NCBI GenBank assembly: GCA_013360405.1
Contig: JABWBR010000011.1
Span: forward strand, 62,001 to 126,000
Direction of reading: 5' to 3'
DNA from: Saprospiraceae bacterium
Lineage (GTDB): Bacteria; Bacteroidota; Bacteroidia; Chitinophagales; Saprospiraceae
DNA: 64,000 nt
The notes beneath the pieces are model-generated. The model saw only the letters and a program-made list of their open reading frames with translations, had not been told where the DNA came from and did no database searches. Positions 34,395 through 44,343 of this stretch are shown piece by piece. The translations under genes were made by a program, and so were the position numbers. Every line of letters begins with the position of its first letter. Position 1 is the stretch's first letter.

Positions 34395-35312
34395 GTGAGC
34401 GGCAATCAAAACGACCAGAAAGACCACGAATTGATTTCGACAATTCAGAAAAAAAACGAGGCCAAATCGCAGAAATCAAAATTTAATGCAGAAGCGATGG
34501 ACCTGGCCTGGGAATACTACTTCCCCCAGTTTACCCCCATATTGATGAAGAGAAGCCCTGATTTATCAGAGTGCCTGCTCGAGAAAGTGTTTACCGTTGC
34601 GTATTGCAAACTGGAAGAGCAGATAGGGTTGGGTAAAATACAGGCCGCGGTTAACGGCCCTGTAACGGGTATCCATAGCGTACTCGACTTCCTGGCTGAG
34701 CACGGCAATATACGCCTCGAAGAATTGTCAAAAACCAAAGCCGGCAATGAAGAAGACTACCGGCACATCGACAATATCAAAAACAACCGCTCGAAGGGGC
34801 TGCTCGAATTCGACCGGGAATTGTACAAGTATTTCGACGATTATGCGCGCAAGCAATACAGCGCGATAAGCAGGATGGACCGCGAAGATATTTACCAGGA
34901 TAGCATGCTGAGCCTGGTGAAAAGCATCCTCGACGATTGCATCAAGATAACAGAGTCGGCCATATTCGGTCTTACGAAAGCGGCCAAGCTGAAGACTTAT
35001 TTCATGTCGATTACCATCAACTTGCTCAACAAATGGGGCAAGCGCAAACAAACGACCGACCTGGACAGCATCAAAGAACTCGACGACGACCCCGACGGCA
35101 ACTGGGGGTTTACTGAAGACGACTTTGAAAAACTGGGACGCGCTTTCGCCAAACTCGACGACAAGTGCGCGCAAATCCTGGACTTGTGGAGCAGAGGCTT
35201 CAGCATGCGCGAAATTGCGGAAATAATGGGCCTGCCCGACGAAAACAACGCCCGCGTGCTGGCTTTTCGCTGCCGCGAAAAATTGAGAAAGATTTTTAAG
35301 CAACTACCATAA
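34395..35312 (+). CDS. Sigma-70 family (ECF-like) sigma factor with duplicated region 2
   Basis: 305 residues from GTG 34395. Residues about 138-210 form sigma region 2 (FDRELYKYFDDYARKQ, MDREDIYQDSMLSLVKSI, LKTYFMSITINLLNKWGK). Region 4 near 250-300 has AFAKLDDKCAQIL and FSMREIAEIMGL. Residues about 33-75 (AWEYYFPQFTPIL, SECLLEKVFTVAYCKLEE) look like a degenerate second copy of region 2, an unusual extension for an ECF factor. The gene is followed 55 bases later by a TM protein with anti-sigma layout, and then by convergent CHAT and subtilase genes. Confidence 0.82.
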   Translation: MSGNQNDQKDHELISTIQKKNEAKSQKSKFNAEAMDLAWEYYFPQFTPILMKRSPDLSECLLEKVFTVAYCKLEEQIGLGKIQAAVNGPVTGIHSVLDFLAEHGNIRLEELSKTKAGNEEDYRHIDNIKNNRSKGLLEFDRELYKYFDDYARKQYSAISRMDREDIYQDSMLSLVKSILDDCIKITESAIFGLTKAAKLKTYFMSITINLLNKWGKRKQTTDLDSIKELDDDPDGNWGFTEDDFEKLGRAFAKLDDKCAQILDLWSRGFSMREIAEIMGLPDENNARVLAFRCREKLRKIFKQLP

Positions 35313-35367
35313 CAATCTCCATTTAATTAACCTTAAACCACACCCCTGGTGAAAAAGAAATGTTACC

Positions 35368-36147
35368 ATGAAAAGGCTCAATGATGTACACGAAGATATG
35401 CTGGAACGGCTATTTGCCGACGAACTCCAGCCCGATGACCGGCAGCGACTACGCCGGGAACTCGACGACCCCGACTTCAAGTCGGAACTGGCCTTCCGCA
35501 ATGCGCTAAAAAAGGTGGCCGAACAAAAGCGGATGGAAGATCCGCTGCGGAAAGAGTTGCAACGCATCCGGCAAGCGAACAAAGGAGGCGGTGGGTCGTT
35601 GCGGTGGTTATATAGTGCGGCGGCGGCTGTGATTGCAATAATTGCGATTATCTGGATTATCAACCCTCCTGGCAAACAACCGGCTGTAGACAATACTATT
35701 GCCACCCTCATCAAACCGCCCACCGACCTTAGCCAAGCCAGTCAGACACAAGATCCCGGCGAAGACAATTACAAAAGCGGCAAAATCCAGTTTAAGAAAC
35801 AGCAATACGCACCGGCTATCGAATCGCTCGAGCAAGTGCCCGCCGAAAGCAAATATTACCACGTGTCCCGTTTCCTCCTGGCGCACTGTTACTTGTATGA
35901 GGGTATAAAACCCCAAGAAGCCGTATCGATTTTCGAATCCTTTCGGAAAGAGATGACCCCCCCGTCAAAACTCGCCGGCGAATACGACTACGACCCCGAC
36001 AAAGTCGAGTGGAATTTGATGCTGGCCTACAAAGCAGCCGGCTTGCAAGACAAATACAGCAAGTTGCTACAATTTTTATCTAATAATCCCGACTATGGCT
36101 TCAAGGAGGATGCCATTGAACTGCGTATGAAAGAATTGGGAAAATAA
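35368..36147 (+). CDS. Anti-sigma-like single-TM protein with TPR-like periplasmic region
   Basis: 259 residues. The cytoplasmic N-terminus (MLERLFADELQPDDRQRLRR, DFKSELAFRNALKKV) resembles anti-sigma factor N-termini that bind sigma factors. One membrane helix (LYSAAAAVIAIIAIIWII) sits near 83-100. The rest is periplasmic and helical, with TPR-like units (KSGKIQFKKQQYAPAIESLE, KYYHVSRFLLAHCYLYEG). It is the likely partner of the sigma factor 55 bases upstream. It ends at a strong terminator hairpin. Confidence 0.7.
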   Translation: MKRLNDVHEDMLERLFADELQPDDRQRLRRELDDPDFKSELAFRNALKKVAEQKRMEDPLRKELQRIRQANKGGGGSLRWLYSAAAAVIAIIAIIWIINPPGKQPAVDNTIATLIKPPTDLSQASQTQDPGEDNYKSGKIQFKKQQYAPAIESLEQVPAESKYYHVSRFLLAHCYLYEGIKPQEAVSIFESFRKEMTPPSKLAGEYDYDPDKVEWNLMLAYKAAGLQDKYSKLLQFLSNNPDYGFKEDAIELRMKELGK

Positions 36148-36159
36148 GTCCTCCAGCAG

Positions 36160-36205
36160 ACGCCACACAAATACATTGAATAAAGGTTTGTGTGGCGTTT
36201 TCTTA
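36160..36205 (+). terminator. Terminator hairpin of the sigma/anti-sigma operon
   Basis: A perfect 12-base stem ACGCCACACAAA (36160-36171) / TTTGTGTGGCGT (36187-36198), a 15-base loop and a following TTTTCTT run fit an intrinsic terminator. It lies between the convergent anti-sigma-like and CHAT genes. Confidence 0.75.
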
Positions 36206-39010
36206 TGCCGTTTGCCGCCTCCGCCTTCTTGCCCGCAGGGCGGCGAGCAGGACGATCAAAGCGGGCGCCGCCCACAGCCAGTACATGGTTCGCCCCCCGT
36301 CTTTAAGCGGCGCCATATCGCCAATCGGGATAAAGCAGGCCCAATAGTAGGGCGCCGCATCCTTATTGCTAGCACTTTTTAAATATGCTTCTTTTGCTTT
36401 AAAAAGCGCCTGGTCTTTGCTCGTCTTTTTATCGGCCAGCAGCGATTTGTAAAAAGATTTCACCAATACGTTGGCCTTCTGCTGGTTTATTTTCCACAAA
36501 GTCGTCACAATACTGCCGGCGCCCGCATACGAAAAACCCCGCGCCAGGCTCATGATGCCCTCTCCGCGGTAGAGTTGGCCGATGCCGGCTTCGCAGGCGC
36601 TGGTGAAGACGAGGTCGGCGTTGAGGGATATGCCGTACAATTCATACAGATACAGGCAGCTATCCTGTTGTTTCAGTTTGGGATCGTTCATGAGCAAATA
36701 CGATAGGTCGGGGTCGCGGTCATTTACACTGCCGTGGGTTGCGAAGTGGACAAAGCGGTAGCGGCGGCCTTCTGCGGCTACAAATTTTTCGGCATTCTTA
36801 TCTTGTTTGATATCGATACGATCTTCTCCCCATACCACTTTCAAATCATTCACCTGAGCGGTAAAATGATCCAATTCGTTGGGATAGGCGAATGCGAGCA
36901 CTTTGTTTAGCTCGTGTCTGTGTCGCGGCTTTTGCATTTCTTTGAGCAGGGCGGCGGAGTAGGAATAGCTGATGGGGTGATCCAGTCCCAAAAATGCGTA
37001 TTTCTTGTACAATGGATCGGGTGAAATGGGTGGTGGCGTAGCAGTAAGCAGGGCGTCAAAAGGCAGGTAGCCCAATACGTCGTCGGGGACAATTAACAAG
37101 CGGTGGGACAATTGCCCCCGGATAGCTCTGGGGAATAGCAGATCGTAAAGCGCGGCGCCATTTTGGGCGTACAAAGCGGTATAATCGGCGGGTGCGGCAG
37201 AGGGGGCTAGTGCCCGGGCCCTCAGCGTATCATAATTGCCGTAAATACCTGCCAGGCAGGATTGTACCTTATCTGTGAGTTCACTTTGTCCGATTGCAAT
37301 TTCGAAAACTTGCGGCTCGCCCTTTTTGGGTACGGTGAAAAGGTACGTTTTTTCTTCGCCCACAAAATATTCCAGCATCATCTGGTCGCTGTCCAGCAAT
37401 TTGCGGCGTATTTCGGCCACCGACGGCGCTTCGATGCCTTCGTAGAGCTGCCGGTAGCGTTTGTTGGCGTTGAGTTTTTTCAATAAACCCTCTAATTCAT
37501 TTTGGCGATTTTTTAATTGTTCTACCAGCACCAGTCTGTTATTCGTATTGGTATCGTTGGCTAATTGCCGTTCCAAATCGAGGATGGCTCTGCGCAGATT
37601 TTTTTCCGATTCCAGTAAGTCCACATCAATTCCGGCTATAACCTGTTGTTTTTTTATAGATTCGAGCAGGATAAAAGCTTTGCTTTGCTCTGAATAAGAC
37701 AGCAGTTGCTCGATGCCGGCGCCTGCTTGTAACCCGGTGGCAATAGCGCCTTCGAATACCTTTTTGGTGATCTCTGCCAGCCGGGCTTTCGACCCGGCGT
37801 CGTCGTAGCTTTGTTTGAAGCGGTTGATCAGATCGATGGCTGCGTTGTAAGCTTGCATGGCCTCGTCGAAGCGCTTAAGCCCTTTCAGTGATTTGGCTTT
37901 GCCTTCGTAGGCTTCTACCAGGCCGGGTTTGTCGTAGACAAGTGCCTTGGTGGAATCGGCATAATAATACGGGATAGATGCTTCATATAGAGAACATGCT
38001 TGTGCATAATTTGACTGATCGATATAGATATCCGCTTTATTACTCAAGCTGCCGGCCACGTTGTTATTATTGGAAGCGGTGGTATCTTGTCCTTGCCAGT
38101 GTTGGATAGTGAGATCGACGGTTTTGTGCGCTTCATCAAAATTTCCCATCAATCGGAGGGCCATTGCTTTATTGTGGAGCGCCGCCATTTGAGCATCGGT
38201 TTGGGATGCTTTATCCAGGTATTTGACGGCCTGCAAGTAATCTTTTTTTAGAATGTAGGCATATCCCAGATTGTTATACGTAGAGCCAAGTTGGAAGTCT
38301 GTATTATCCGGGTGCGAGGCGGCATAAGCTATAGCTTCTTGTGCATGGCTAATCACCTTATCGGCGTCTCTTCTGTCCACGTATAGCGCGGATAGATCGG
38401 ACAGCCAATTGAACACGCCCTCTTGTTTGTCTACATTATCATCTGGCAGTTGATCCCAATATATTTTTTCTTCTGTGTATAGGCGCAATGCTTCCTGTGT
38501 GCGACCTTCCTCTCCTTCAATTTTACCCAATTCGTGGTAAGCGCGTGCATTCCTTTTGGGCTCGTTGTAGCCTTCTTTTTCAAATACGCGTATTTGCTCG
38601 AGGCTTTTATTGATATAAGCTCTGGCCGGCGCGTATTGGTTGGTGTGATCTTTATAGCACAGTGCGATGTTAAAATAGCCTTTTACAATGCCGTCTTGCA
38701 CTGCAAAACGCTTATCTGGAGATAGCTTCTGTTCTACTGGTATACTATTACGAATGGCAATACTTTTTTTATAATTTTCCATAGCCATTAAAGGGTTATT
38801 ATCCATGGAATCCCCCCCCAAGCTGTTGAAAGCATCGGCTGCTGCAATCGCCTCATCAACAGTAGGATAAGTCTCTACTTCGGGCAACTCATCGACGGTG
38901 TTTAGCGCAGATGGCTCGGGCTCGGAGGAAGGAGTATTACACGAATAATAAAGCAAAAACATTGCCCAGCCGGCGTAATAAAAAAGACGAGCGGAGGGTG
39001 TAACACGCAT
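36203..39010 (-). CDS. CHAT-domain TPR lipoprotein
   Basis: 935 residues. The N-terminus (FYYAGWAMFLLYYSCNTPSS) has a lipobox-like LYYSC, so a lipoprotein is likely. TPR repeats span about 50-430. The C-terminal CHAT (caspase-like) protease domain spans about 600-905: LLIVPDDVLGYLPFDALL, FVHFATHG with catalytic His near 759, and VFTSACEAG with catalytic Cys near 806, then GAGSIVTTLWKIN. A last membrane helix (MYWLWAAPALIVLLAAL) ends in a basic tail. This places the CHAT domain outside the cytoplasm if the lipobox is real. CHAT proteases act in type III-E CRISPR (Craspase) and bacterial caspase-like conflict systems. A secreted subtilase lies upstream at 39120-41516 on the same strand. Confidence 0.85.
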   Translation of the reverse strand: MRVTPSARLFYYAGWAMFLLYYSCNTPSSEPEPSALNTVDELPEVETYPTVDEAIAAADAFNSLGGDSMDNNPLMAMENYKKSIAIRNSIPVEQKLSPDKRFAVQDGIVKGYFNIALCYKDHTNQYAPARAYINKSLEQIRVFEKEGYNEPKRNARAYHELGKIEGEEGRTQEALRLYTEEKIYWDQLPDDNVDKQEGVFNWLSDLSALYVDRRDADKVISHAQEAIAYAASHPDNTDFQLGSTYNNLGYAYILKKDYLQAVKYLDKASQTDAQMAALHNKAMALRLMGNFDEAHKTVDLTIQHWQGQDTTASNNNNVAGSLSNKADIYIDQSNYAQACSLYEASIPYYYADSTKALVYDKPGLVEAYEGKAKSLKGLKRFDEAMQAYNAAIDLINRFKQSYDDAGSKARLAEITKKVFEGAIATGLQAGAGIEQLLSYSEQSKAFILLESIKKQQVIAGIDVDLLESEKNLRRAILDLERQLANDTNTNNRLVLVEQLKNRQNELEGLLKKLNANKRYRQLYEGIEAPSVAEIRRKLLDSDQMMLEYFVGEEKTYLFTVPKKGEPQVFEIAIGQSELTDKVQSCLAGIYGNYDTLRARALAPSAAPADYTALYAQNGAALYDLLFPRAIRGQLSHRLLIVPDDVLGYLPFDALLTATPPPISPDPLYKKYAFLGLDHPISYSYSAALLKEMQKPRHRHELNKVLAFAYPNELDHFTAQVNDLKVVWGEDRIDIKQDKNAEKFVAAEGRRYRFVHFATHGSVNDRDPDLSYLLMNDPKLKQQDSCLYLYELYGISLNADLVFTSACEAGIGQLYRGEGIMSLARGFSYAGAGSIVTTLWKINQQKANVLVKSFYKSLLADKKTSKDQALFKAKEAYLKSASNKDAAPYYWACFIPIGDMAPLKDGGRTMYWLWAAPALIVLLAALRARRRRRQTA

Positions 39011-39044
39011 GGCGAAAGATATTGGAATGAATAATATGACTTGC

Positions 39045-39081
39045 CGAAAACCGGCTTATAGCCAATGAAAGCCGGTTTTCG
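39045..39081 (-). terminator. Hairpin after the subtilase gene
   Basis: CGAAAACCGGCTT (39045-39057) and its complement (39069-39081) form a 13-base stem with an 11-base loop between the subtilase and CHAT genes. It lacks a long T-run. It may end the subtilase transcript or stabilise its 3' end. Confidence 0.55.
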
Positions 39082-39119
39082 ACAAGCAATACATTTATGA
39101 TAGGAGCGGTTGAAAAACG

Positions 39120-41516
39120 CTATTCGGGGGTTAAGGGCATAGCAGGGCTCATAAAAGCGTTATTCACATATACATTTACAAAATATTGCCGCACATTAGA
39201 GGGAATAGGATTTGGCAGCGTCCAGTCTATCATGTCGGTAGCGCAGTAATATTTCCGGTATACTTCTTTCACTCCGCCGCTATCGGTGAAATCAGCCGTA
39301 ACGACAAGTAATACATTTTTGAAAGTAGTCTGTTTGCCGCTATTGAAAAGTAGCCCGTTCACTGTTGCGCCGGGCACAGGTCTTTGTTCTGCCGGCCATT
39401 TGGGCTGAAGCTTCATGGTATTGGTGTTTGCGATGCCGGCATTTATGTTGATGGGCGTATTAAATTGTGTAAATAAGCCTGCAGGGTTCAATACGCCGCC
39501 CATTGCAACCGTATTCTTGAGCCCTGCAACAGGTTTTGCCGTAAGCCGGATTTCATTAAATAGTCTACTTACGCTGATAGATGGTAAGTGAGCTTTAATA
39601 GCGCCTATTACCGAACTTGCATAGGCGGCTGCCTGTGAGGTGCCTTTAAAAGACATGGTGGTATCTCGTATGTAAGTGCCGCTGGCGTTAAAGTAACTGA
39701 ATGTGCTCCTGAAATTGCCTGTAGTTGCAATGTCAACCAATGTATCGCCGTAATTGGCGTATGAGTCCCGTCTCAACCCGGCATCGTCTATTGAAGTGAT
39801 CACTAGCATATTGCAGAGCTTTTTAAACTCGCCGTTTCCGTGGTTATTCTTAAAATAAATGGGCCAGCGCAAATTCTTTGTTAAGGTGTCCAGATCGAGG
39901 CTGTCGTTACCCGCTGAAACTACAACAGGTATATCTGCTTTTTCCGCTCGCTTAAGCGCATTGTAGAGCGGTACGGAGGGAATGGAACTGGTATACCCCA
40001 GGCTGAGGTTAATCACCTGCGCGCCGCTGTCAACCGCATAGTGTATGGCACATACTAAGTCAAAAATGCTATTGCTGTATAATGTATCGTGGCTGCATAC
40101 TTTCAGATTCATGAGCTTGTAATTCACGTTCTCAGGCATATTGTTTTTGAAAATGCCCGCCAGGTGTGTGCCGTGGCCTATGCTGTCAATTACCTCCCCA
40201 TCTTGTACTACGAAGTCATAACCTTCATAATCGTTATTTGGGCAACCCTTTTCGCTGCCGCCATTTGATGTGCGGTTATTAGTCCAATACATGTCGGTAA
40301 GCTGACTGTGCCCGTTTGGTCTTTGCGGTGAGCGCAGGTCAAGGCCCGAATCTATAATGGCTACGTTTACGCTTTGGGCAACCGTGCTAGTGGCTTGGCC
40401 TTCACAAGGAGTTCGCCCAGTAGTGCTTTCCTTGTCTTTTATCAGCAGGGATTGGCTCAGGCCCGAAGTATCGGGTCTTGTTTTTGTGGTAGAAGATTCA
40501 CCAGATGTCAAAAGGTCTAGTGTTTCCCACAATTGCACATAATTAATTCCATCCTTCCCGCAACGGCATTTTTTGAGTAACCTGGCATTCTGTGTTTCGA
40601 GCTTAGAGATCTCTTCAAAATATTCCGCAGGAGTGATATCCTCCGAAAATTCCACTATGAATAATCCCGGTGGTATTTCACGTTTATAACCGATATTGAC
40701 TGTAGTCGCGCCGTCGCAGCCGGCGGCATCTTTTATTACAACCGTATAGTCGCCGGCAGCCAATTCCCCTACGGAAAATTCGATGTTGGAAATATTATTG
40801 ATCGTTTTGTCGTATCCCAATGCGGCACTCGTGATGTGCGCACTTAGCGGCAGCTCACCCCCATCAGTACCCATCTCAAAACCACCGGTACGGGGTAGTG
40901 CAAAAGAGGAATCGGGGTATTGCGCTATGACAAAAGGAAATACGCCTCCATCGTCGGGATATAGTGTGTAACTCCCGACAGCCTGGCAGCTATCTTGATC
41001 AGTGACGGTAACGGAATAAGCTCCGGCAGCCAGCCCTGTTCGTTGGGGGCCTTCCGTATTGCCATCGTTCCATAAAAAGGTAACACTTCCTTCGGCGTTG
41101 ACTACTTCAAGGGTTATGCGACCGTTGTTCGCGCCATAACAGGTGGGTAAACTAAGATCTGCATCTTTTATCCCGAGTTGGCAGCCGGCGCCCTGTATCA
41201 CTGTCGTTCCACAACTGCTGGAACATTGATTGCCGGTAGTAACAGTGATAGCATAGCTACCTACCTCCAAACCGGCAATTACTTCGGTATGCATTATGCT
41301 ATCCGGTATATTGTCGATGGTCATTTCGCCTGAAACAGGCCCCGACCAGGAGATATTGATTGGGGCTACAAGTAGGCAGGCTATCGCCTCCATCTCTATG
41401 GTAATGGACCCATTGCCTGGTGTACAGGTTAATTCCATTGCAGGTTGAGAAAAAAGGGAAGATAAAATAGTAAGATGGGTGGCCGTTATGACCACTAGCC
41501 GTCGCAGGTTCTTCAT
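39120..41516 (-). CDS. Secreted S8 subtilisin-like protease with SprB-like repeats
   Basis: 798 residues. Signal peptide MKNLRRLVVITATHLTIL, then Ig/SprB-like repeats (ITVTTGNQCSSSCGTTVIQG, YSVTVTDQDSCQAVGSYTL), then the S8 domain: VAIIDSGLDL (Asp near 390), GHGTHLAG (His near 448) and GTSQAAAYASSVIG (Ser near 624). All three catalytic residues are present. No T9SS C-terminal sorting domain is obvious. It may act on cell-surface or extracellular proteins. It lies upstream of the CHAT lipoprotein gene on the same strand and next to a sigma/anti-sigma pair. Confidence 0.85.
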   Translation of the reverse strand: MKNLRRLVVITATHLTILSSLFSQPAMELTCTPGNGSITIEMEAIACLLVAPINISWSGPVSGEMTIDNIPDSIMHTEVIAGLEVGSYAITVTTGNQCSSSCGTTVIQGAGCQLGIKDADLSLPTCYGANNGRITLEVVNAEGSVTFLWNDGNTEGPQRTGLAAGAYSVTVTDQDSCQAVGSYTLYPDDGGVFPFVIAQYPDSSFALPRTGGFEMGTDGGELPLSAHITSAALGYDKTINNISNIEFSVGELAAGDYTVVIKDAAGCDGATTVNIGYKREIPPGLFIVEFSEDITPAEYFEEISKLETQNARLLKKCRCGKDGINYVQLWETLDLLTSGESSTTKTRPDTSGLSQSLLIKDKESTTGRTPCEGQATSTVAQSVNVAIIDSGLDLRSPQRPNGHSQLTDMYWTNNRTSNGGSEKGCPNNDYEGYDFVVQDGEVIDSIGHGTHLAGIFKNNMPENVNYKLMNLKVCSHDTLYSNSIFDLVCAIHYAVDSGAQVINLSLGYTSSIPSVPLYNALKRAEKADIPVVVSAGNDSLDLDTLTKNLRWPIYFKNNHGNGEFKKLCNMLVITSIDDAGLRRDSYANYGDTLVDIATTGNFRSTFSYFNASGTYIRDTTMSFKGTSQAAAYASSVIGAIKAHLPSISVSRLFNEIRLTAKPVAGLKNTVAMGGVLNPAGLFTQFNTPININAGIANTNTMKLQPKWPAEQRPVPGATVNGLLFNSGKQTTFKNVLLVVTADFTDSGGVKEVYRKYYCATDMIDWTLPNPIPSNVRQYFVNVYVNNAFMSPAMPLTPE

Positions 41517-41614
41517 AGGTTCGTGTTTTTGAGGCTATACAGCCCGGTTTTTCGTGATGATGTTCAAAATGTTTCGGTAACCGGCTAATTATCAGTAGAA
41601 TTAACGTCAATTAC

Positions 41615-41657
41615 CATTTGTACAAATGTAATATTTTTTGTTTTTTGTTAACAAAAA
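41615..41657 (-). promoter_or_regulatory. Subtilase promoter with two palindromes
   Basis: On the minus strand TTTG (41655-41652), a 21-base spacer and TACATTTG (41630-41623) give a good Bacteroidota promoter about 107 bases before ATG 41516. The palindrome CATTTGTACAAATG (41615-41628) covers the -7 box and TTTTTGTTAACAAAAA (41642-41657) covers the -33 box. Both could be operators. Confidence 0.45.
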
Positions 41658-41759
41658 TACTTTACATTAATTTTTATACATCAGGCGCTTGTGTGATATA
41701 GTTCATTGTGCGTATGCCCGTACTAGCGTAACTTGCACCAAATATCAGAATCAGAAGTA

Positions 41760-42668
41760 ATGAAAACAATAGATCCAAAGTCTATCCCAACCCCGCAATT
41801 GCACCAATTGCTGGTGAGCGCCGTGTCGCCTCGCCCTATCGCTTTTGTGAGCACGGTAGACGAAGCCGGCAATCCCAATCTGGCGCCGTATAGCTTTTTC
41901 AACTGCTTCAGCTCTAACCCGCCTATCCTCGTTTTTTCGTCCAACCGAAAAGTGCGTGATAATACGACGAAAGATACGCTGCACAACGTGGAAGCTACCC
42001 GCGAAGTGGTGATCAATATGGTGAATTACGAGATCGTGCGGCAAGCCGCTGTGGCCAGCGTGGAATATCCGCCGCAGGTCAACGAATTTGAGAAGGCAGG
42101 GCTTACTCCCCTGGCATCCGACCTGGTGAGGCCTTTTCGTGTAAAAGAATCACCTGTGCAGATGGAGTGCAAGGTGCAGCAAATATTACCCCTGGGCGAA
42201 GGCGGCGGCGCAGGCCACCTCATTATCTGCGAGGTGGTGCGCATTCATATCTCGGAGGCAGCCTATGATGCCGAGGGCCGCCTCGATCCTCACAAACTAG
42301 ACCTCATGGGCCGCATGGGCCGCGCCTTTTATGTGCGCGCAAGCGGCGAAGCAGTACACACGATTTTCCAGGATATGGAGAAGGTGGTGATCGGCTTCGA
42401 CCAGTTGCCGCGCAGCGCCCGCGAAAGCCGCATACTCACGGGCAACGACCTGGGCGCCCTGGCAGGTATGGCTGCCCCCCCCGCTGCCGAGGCTGTTGAA
42501 GCGCTTCGCCACGAAGATTTTGTGGCGCCCCTGCTGGCCGAAGAAAACCCCGTGGAAGCGCTACACCGACGCGCGCAACAAGAATTGGAAGGAAATAATG
42601 TGGTATTGGCAGCACAGTTGGTATGGCTGGCCGCTACGCTACCCAGCACTATCCCACTTCACTCGTAA
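41760..42668 (+). CDS. Flavin reductase family (FMN-binding) protein
   Basis: About 302 residues from ATG 41760; a TTG at 41733 would add nine. The flavin-reductase-like fold shows LVSAVSPRPIAFVSTVDEAGNP, NLAPYSFFNCFSSNPPILVFS (in parts), DTLHNVEATREVVINMV and HLIICEVVRIHI. Such proteins bind FMN as split-barrel oxidoreductases. The C-terminal 80 residues are an alanine/glutamate-rich extension. Its last codons lie within a 17-base direct repeat shared with the end of prfC (see 42652-42780). Confidence 0.85.
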   Translation: MKTIDPKSIPTPQLHQLLVSAVSPRPIAFVSTVDEAGNPNLAPYSFFNCFSSNPPILVFSSNRKVRDNTTKDTLHNVEATREVVINMVNYEIVRQAAVASVEYPPQVNEFEKAGLTPLASDLVRPFRVKESPVQMECKVQQILPLGEGGGAGHLIICEVVRIHISEAAYDAEGRLDPHKLDLMGRMGRAFYVRASGEAVHTIFQDMEKVVIGFDQLPRSARESRILTGNDLGALAGMAAPPAAEAVEALRHEDFVAPLLAEENPVEALHRRAQQELEGNNVVLAAQLVWLAATLPSTIPLHS

Positions 42669-42780
42669 AGTAAAACGGTTCGGATTTCGGATTTGGGATT
42701 TCGGATTTCGGATTGATCGAGGAAAAATCCGAAATCGAAAATCCGCAATCCGAAATCACTTACCCCACTTCACTCGTAAA
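42652..42780. repeat. Direct-repeat-bounded heptad hairpin at two convergent gene ends
   Basis: CCCACTTCACTCGTAAA occurs at the end of the flavin reductase gene (42653-42669) and again at the end of prfC (42764-42780). Between them are 7-base CGGATTT units facing complementary AAATCCG units, forming a long hairpin. Gene-end sequence has been duplicated around a heptad element. Confidence 0.7.
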
Positions 42781-44343
42781 ATGAAACTGCACTTGGGGGT
42801 GATTCTCCTGGGCCAGCTTTAAAGTCCAGGCCGATTCAGCCAGGAAAACCAGCTGCCCGTCTTTATCCTTGGCGATATCGCGCTTGCGGCGGTCGAGGAA
42901 TTCTTTGAGGGCCTTGGGGTCGGCGCTGCTCACCCAGCAGGCTTTGTGGAGGTTGACCGGCTCGTAGGTACACGAGGCGCCGTATTCGTTTTGCAGGCGG
43001 TATTGGATGACGTCAAACTGCAGGGCGCCCACCGTACCGATGATCTTGCGCCCGTCTACATCGCGAGTAAAAAGCTGCGCTACGCCTTCGTCCATCAATT
43101 CTTCGAGGCCCTTGTTCAATTGCTTGGTTTTGAGCGGGTCGGCGTTGTTGACGTAGCGGAAGAGTTCGGGTGAGAAGCTGGGAATGCCTTTGAAATGCAA
43201 CACTTCGCCTTCTGTGAGCGTATCGCCGATCTTGAAGTTGCCCGAGTCGTAAAGGCCTACCACGTCGCCCGGAAAGGCTTCGTCGATCACCGTTTTTTTC
43301 TCGGCCATAAACGAAGTGGGGTTCGAAAATTTCAGTTTGCGGTTTTGCCGCACATGCAGGTAATTGGTATTACGCTCAAAACGGCCGCTGCAGATGCGCA
43401 CGAAGGCGATACGGTCGCGGTGTTTGGGGTCCATGTTGGCGTGGATCTTAAAGACAAAACCGGTAAATTGCGGTTCTTCGGGGTGTATGTCGCGTTCTTC
43501 GGTATGGCGGGGTAGGGGTATGGGGGCTATCTCGACGAAGCAGTCGAGCATTTCTTTTACGCCGAAGTTGTTGACCGCGCTGCCGAAAAAGACGGGCGCA
43601 ATGTCGCCCGACAAGTAGGCCTCGCGGGTGAAGGTGGGGTAAACGCCCTCTACCGTAGTCACGTCGCTCTGCAGTTCTTCGGCAGCCATGCGGCCCACCT
43701 GCTTTTCGAGTTGGGGGTCTTTCAGGTCTTTTATTTCAATTACGTTTTCTTCTTCCTGTTTGCCGTGTGGGTTAAAAAGCACCAGTTTGTGCTCGTAGAG
43801 GTTGTACACGCCGCGAAAGCGCTGTCCCATGCCTATGGGCCAGCTCAGGGGGCGCACGCGGAGGCCCAGTTTTTGTTCCACTTCGTCGAGCAGGTCGAAG
43901 GCGTCTTTGCCCTCGCGGTCGAGTTTGTTGATAAACACGATCACGGGCGTATTGCGCATGCGGCACACGCTCACCAGCTTTTCGGTTTGGGGTTCTACGC
44001 CTTTGGCTACGTCGATTACTACGATAACACTATCCACGGCAGCGAGTGTGCGGTAGGTGTCTTCGGCAAAGTCCTGGTGGCCGGGCGTGTCGAGGATGTT
44101 TATCTTGAGGCCCCGGTATTCGAAGGCCATTACCGAGGTGGCTACCGAAATACCGCGCTGGCGCTCGATCTCCATGAAGTCGGAGGTGGCCGGTCGGTTT
44201 ATTTTGTTCGATTTTACAGCGCCGGCTACCTGGATGGCGCCGCCGAATAAAAGCAGTTTTTCGGTGAGCGTGGTCTTACCGGCGTCGGGGTGACTGATAA
44301 TGCCGAAAGTCTTGCGCCGCTTGATTTCTTCTATTAATTCCAT
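42760..44343 (-). CDS. prfC: Peptide chain release factor 3
   Basis: 527 residues from ATG 44343 (another ATG at 44367 adds eight). GTPase motifs: G1 [11 protein letters not shown]2 region [11 protein letters not shown]3 DTPGHQDF, G4 NKLDREG. The later RF3-specific segments follow ([38 protein letters not shown]). RF3 recycles RF1/RF2 from ribosomes after termination. Most likely the gene is monocistronic. Its 3' end lies in the repeat described at 42652-42780. Confidence 0.95.
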   Translation of the reverse strand: MELIEEIKRRKTFGIISHPDAGKTTLTEKLLLFGGAIQVAGAVKSNKINRPATSDFMEIERQRGISVATSVMAFEYRGLKINILDTPGHQDFAEDTYRTLAAVDSVIVVIDVAKGVEPQTEKLVSVCRMRNTPVIVFINKLDREGKDAFDLLDEVEQKLGLRVRPLSWPIGMGQRFRGVYNLYEHKLVLFNPHGKQEEENVIEIKDLKDPQLEKQVGRMAAEELQSDVTTVEGVYPTFTREAYLSGDIAPVFFGSAVNNFGVKEMLDCFVEIAPIPLPRHTEERDIHPEEPQFTGFVFKIHANMDPKHRDRIAFVRICSGRFERNTNYLHVRQNRKLKFSNPTSFMAEKKTVIDEAFPGDVVGLYDSGNFKIGDTLTEGEVLHFKGIPSFSPELFRYVNNADPLKTKQLNKGLEELMDEGVAQLFTRDVDGRKIIGTVGALQFDVIQYRLQNEYGASCTYEPVNLHKACWVSSADPKALKEFLDRRKRDIAKDKDGQLVFLAESAWTLKLAQENHPQVQFHFTSEVG

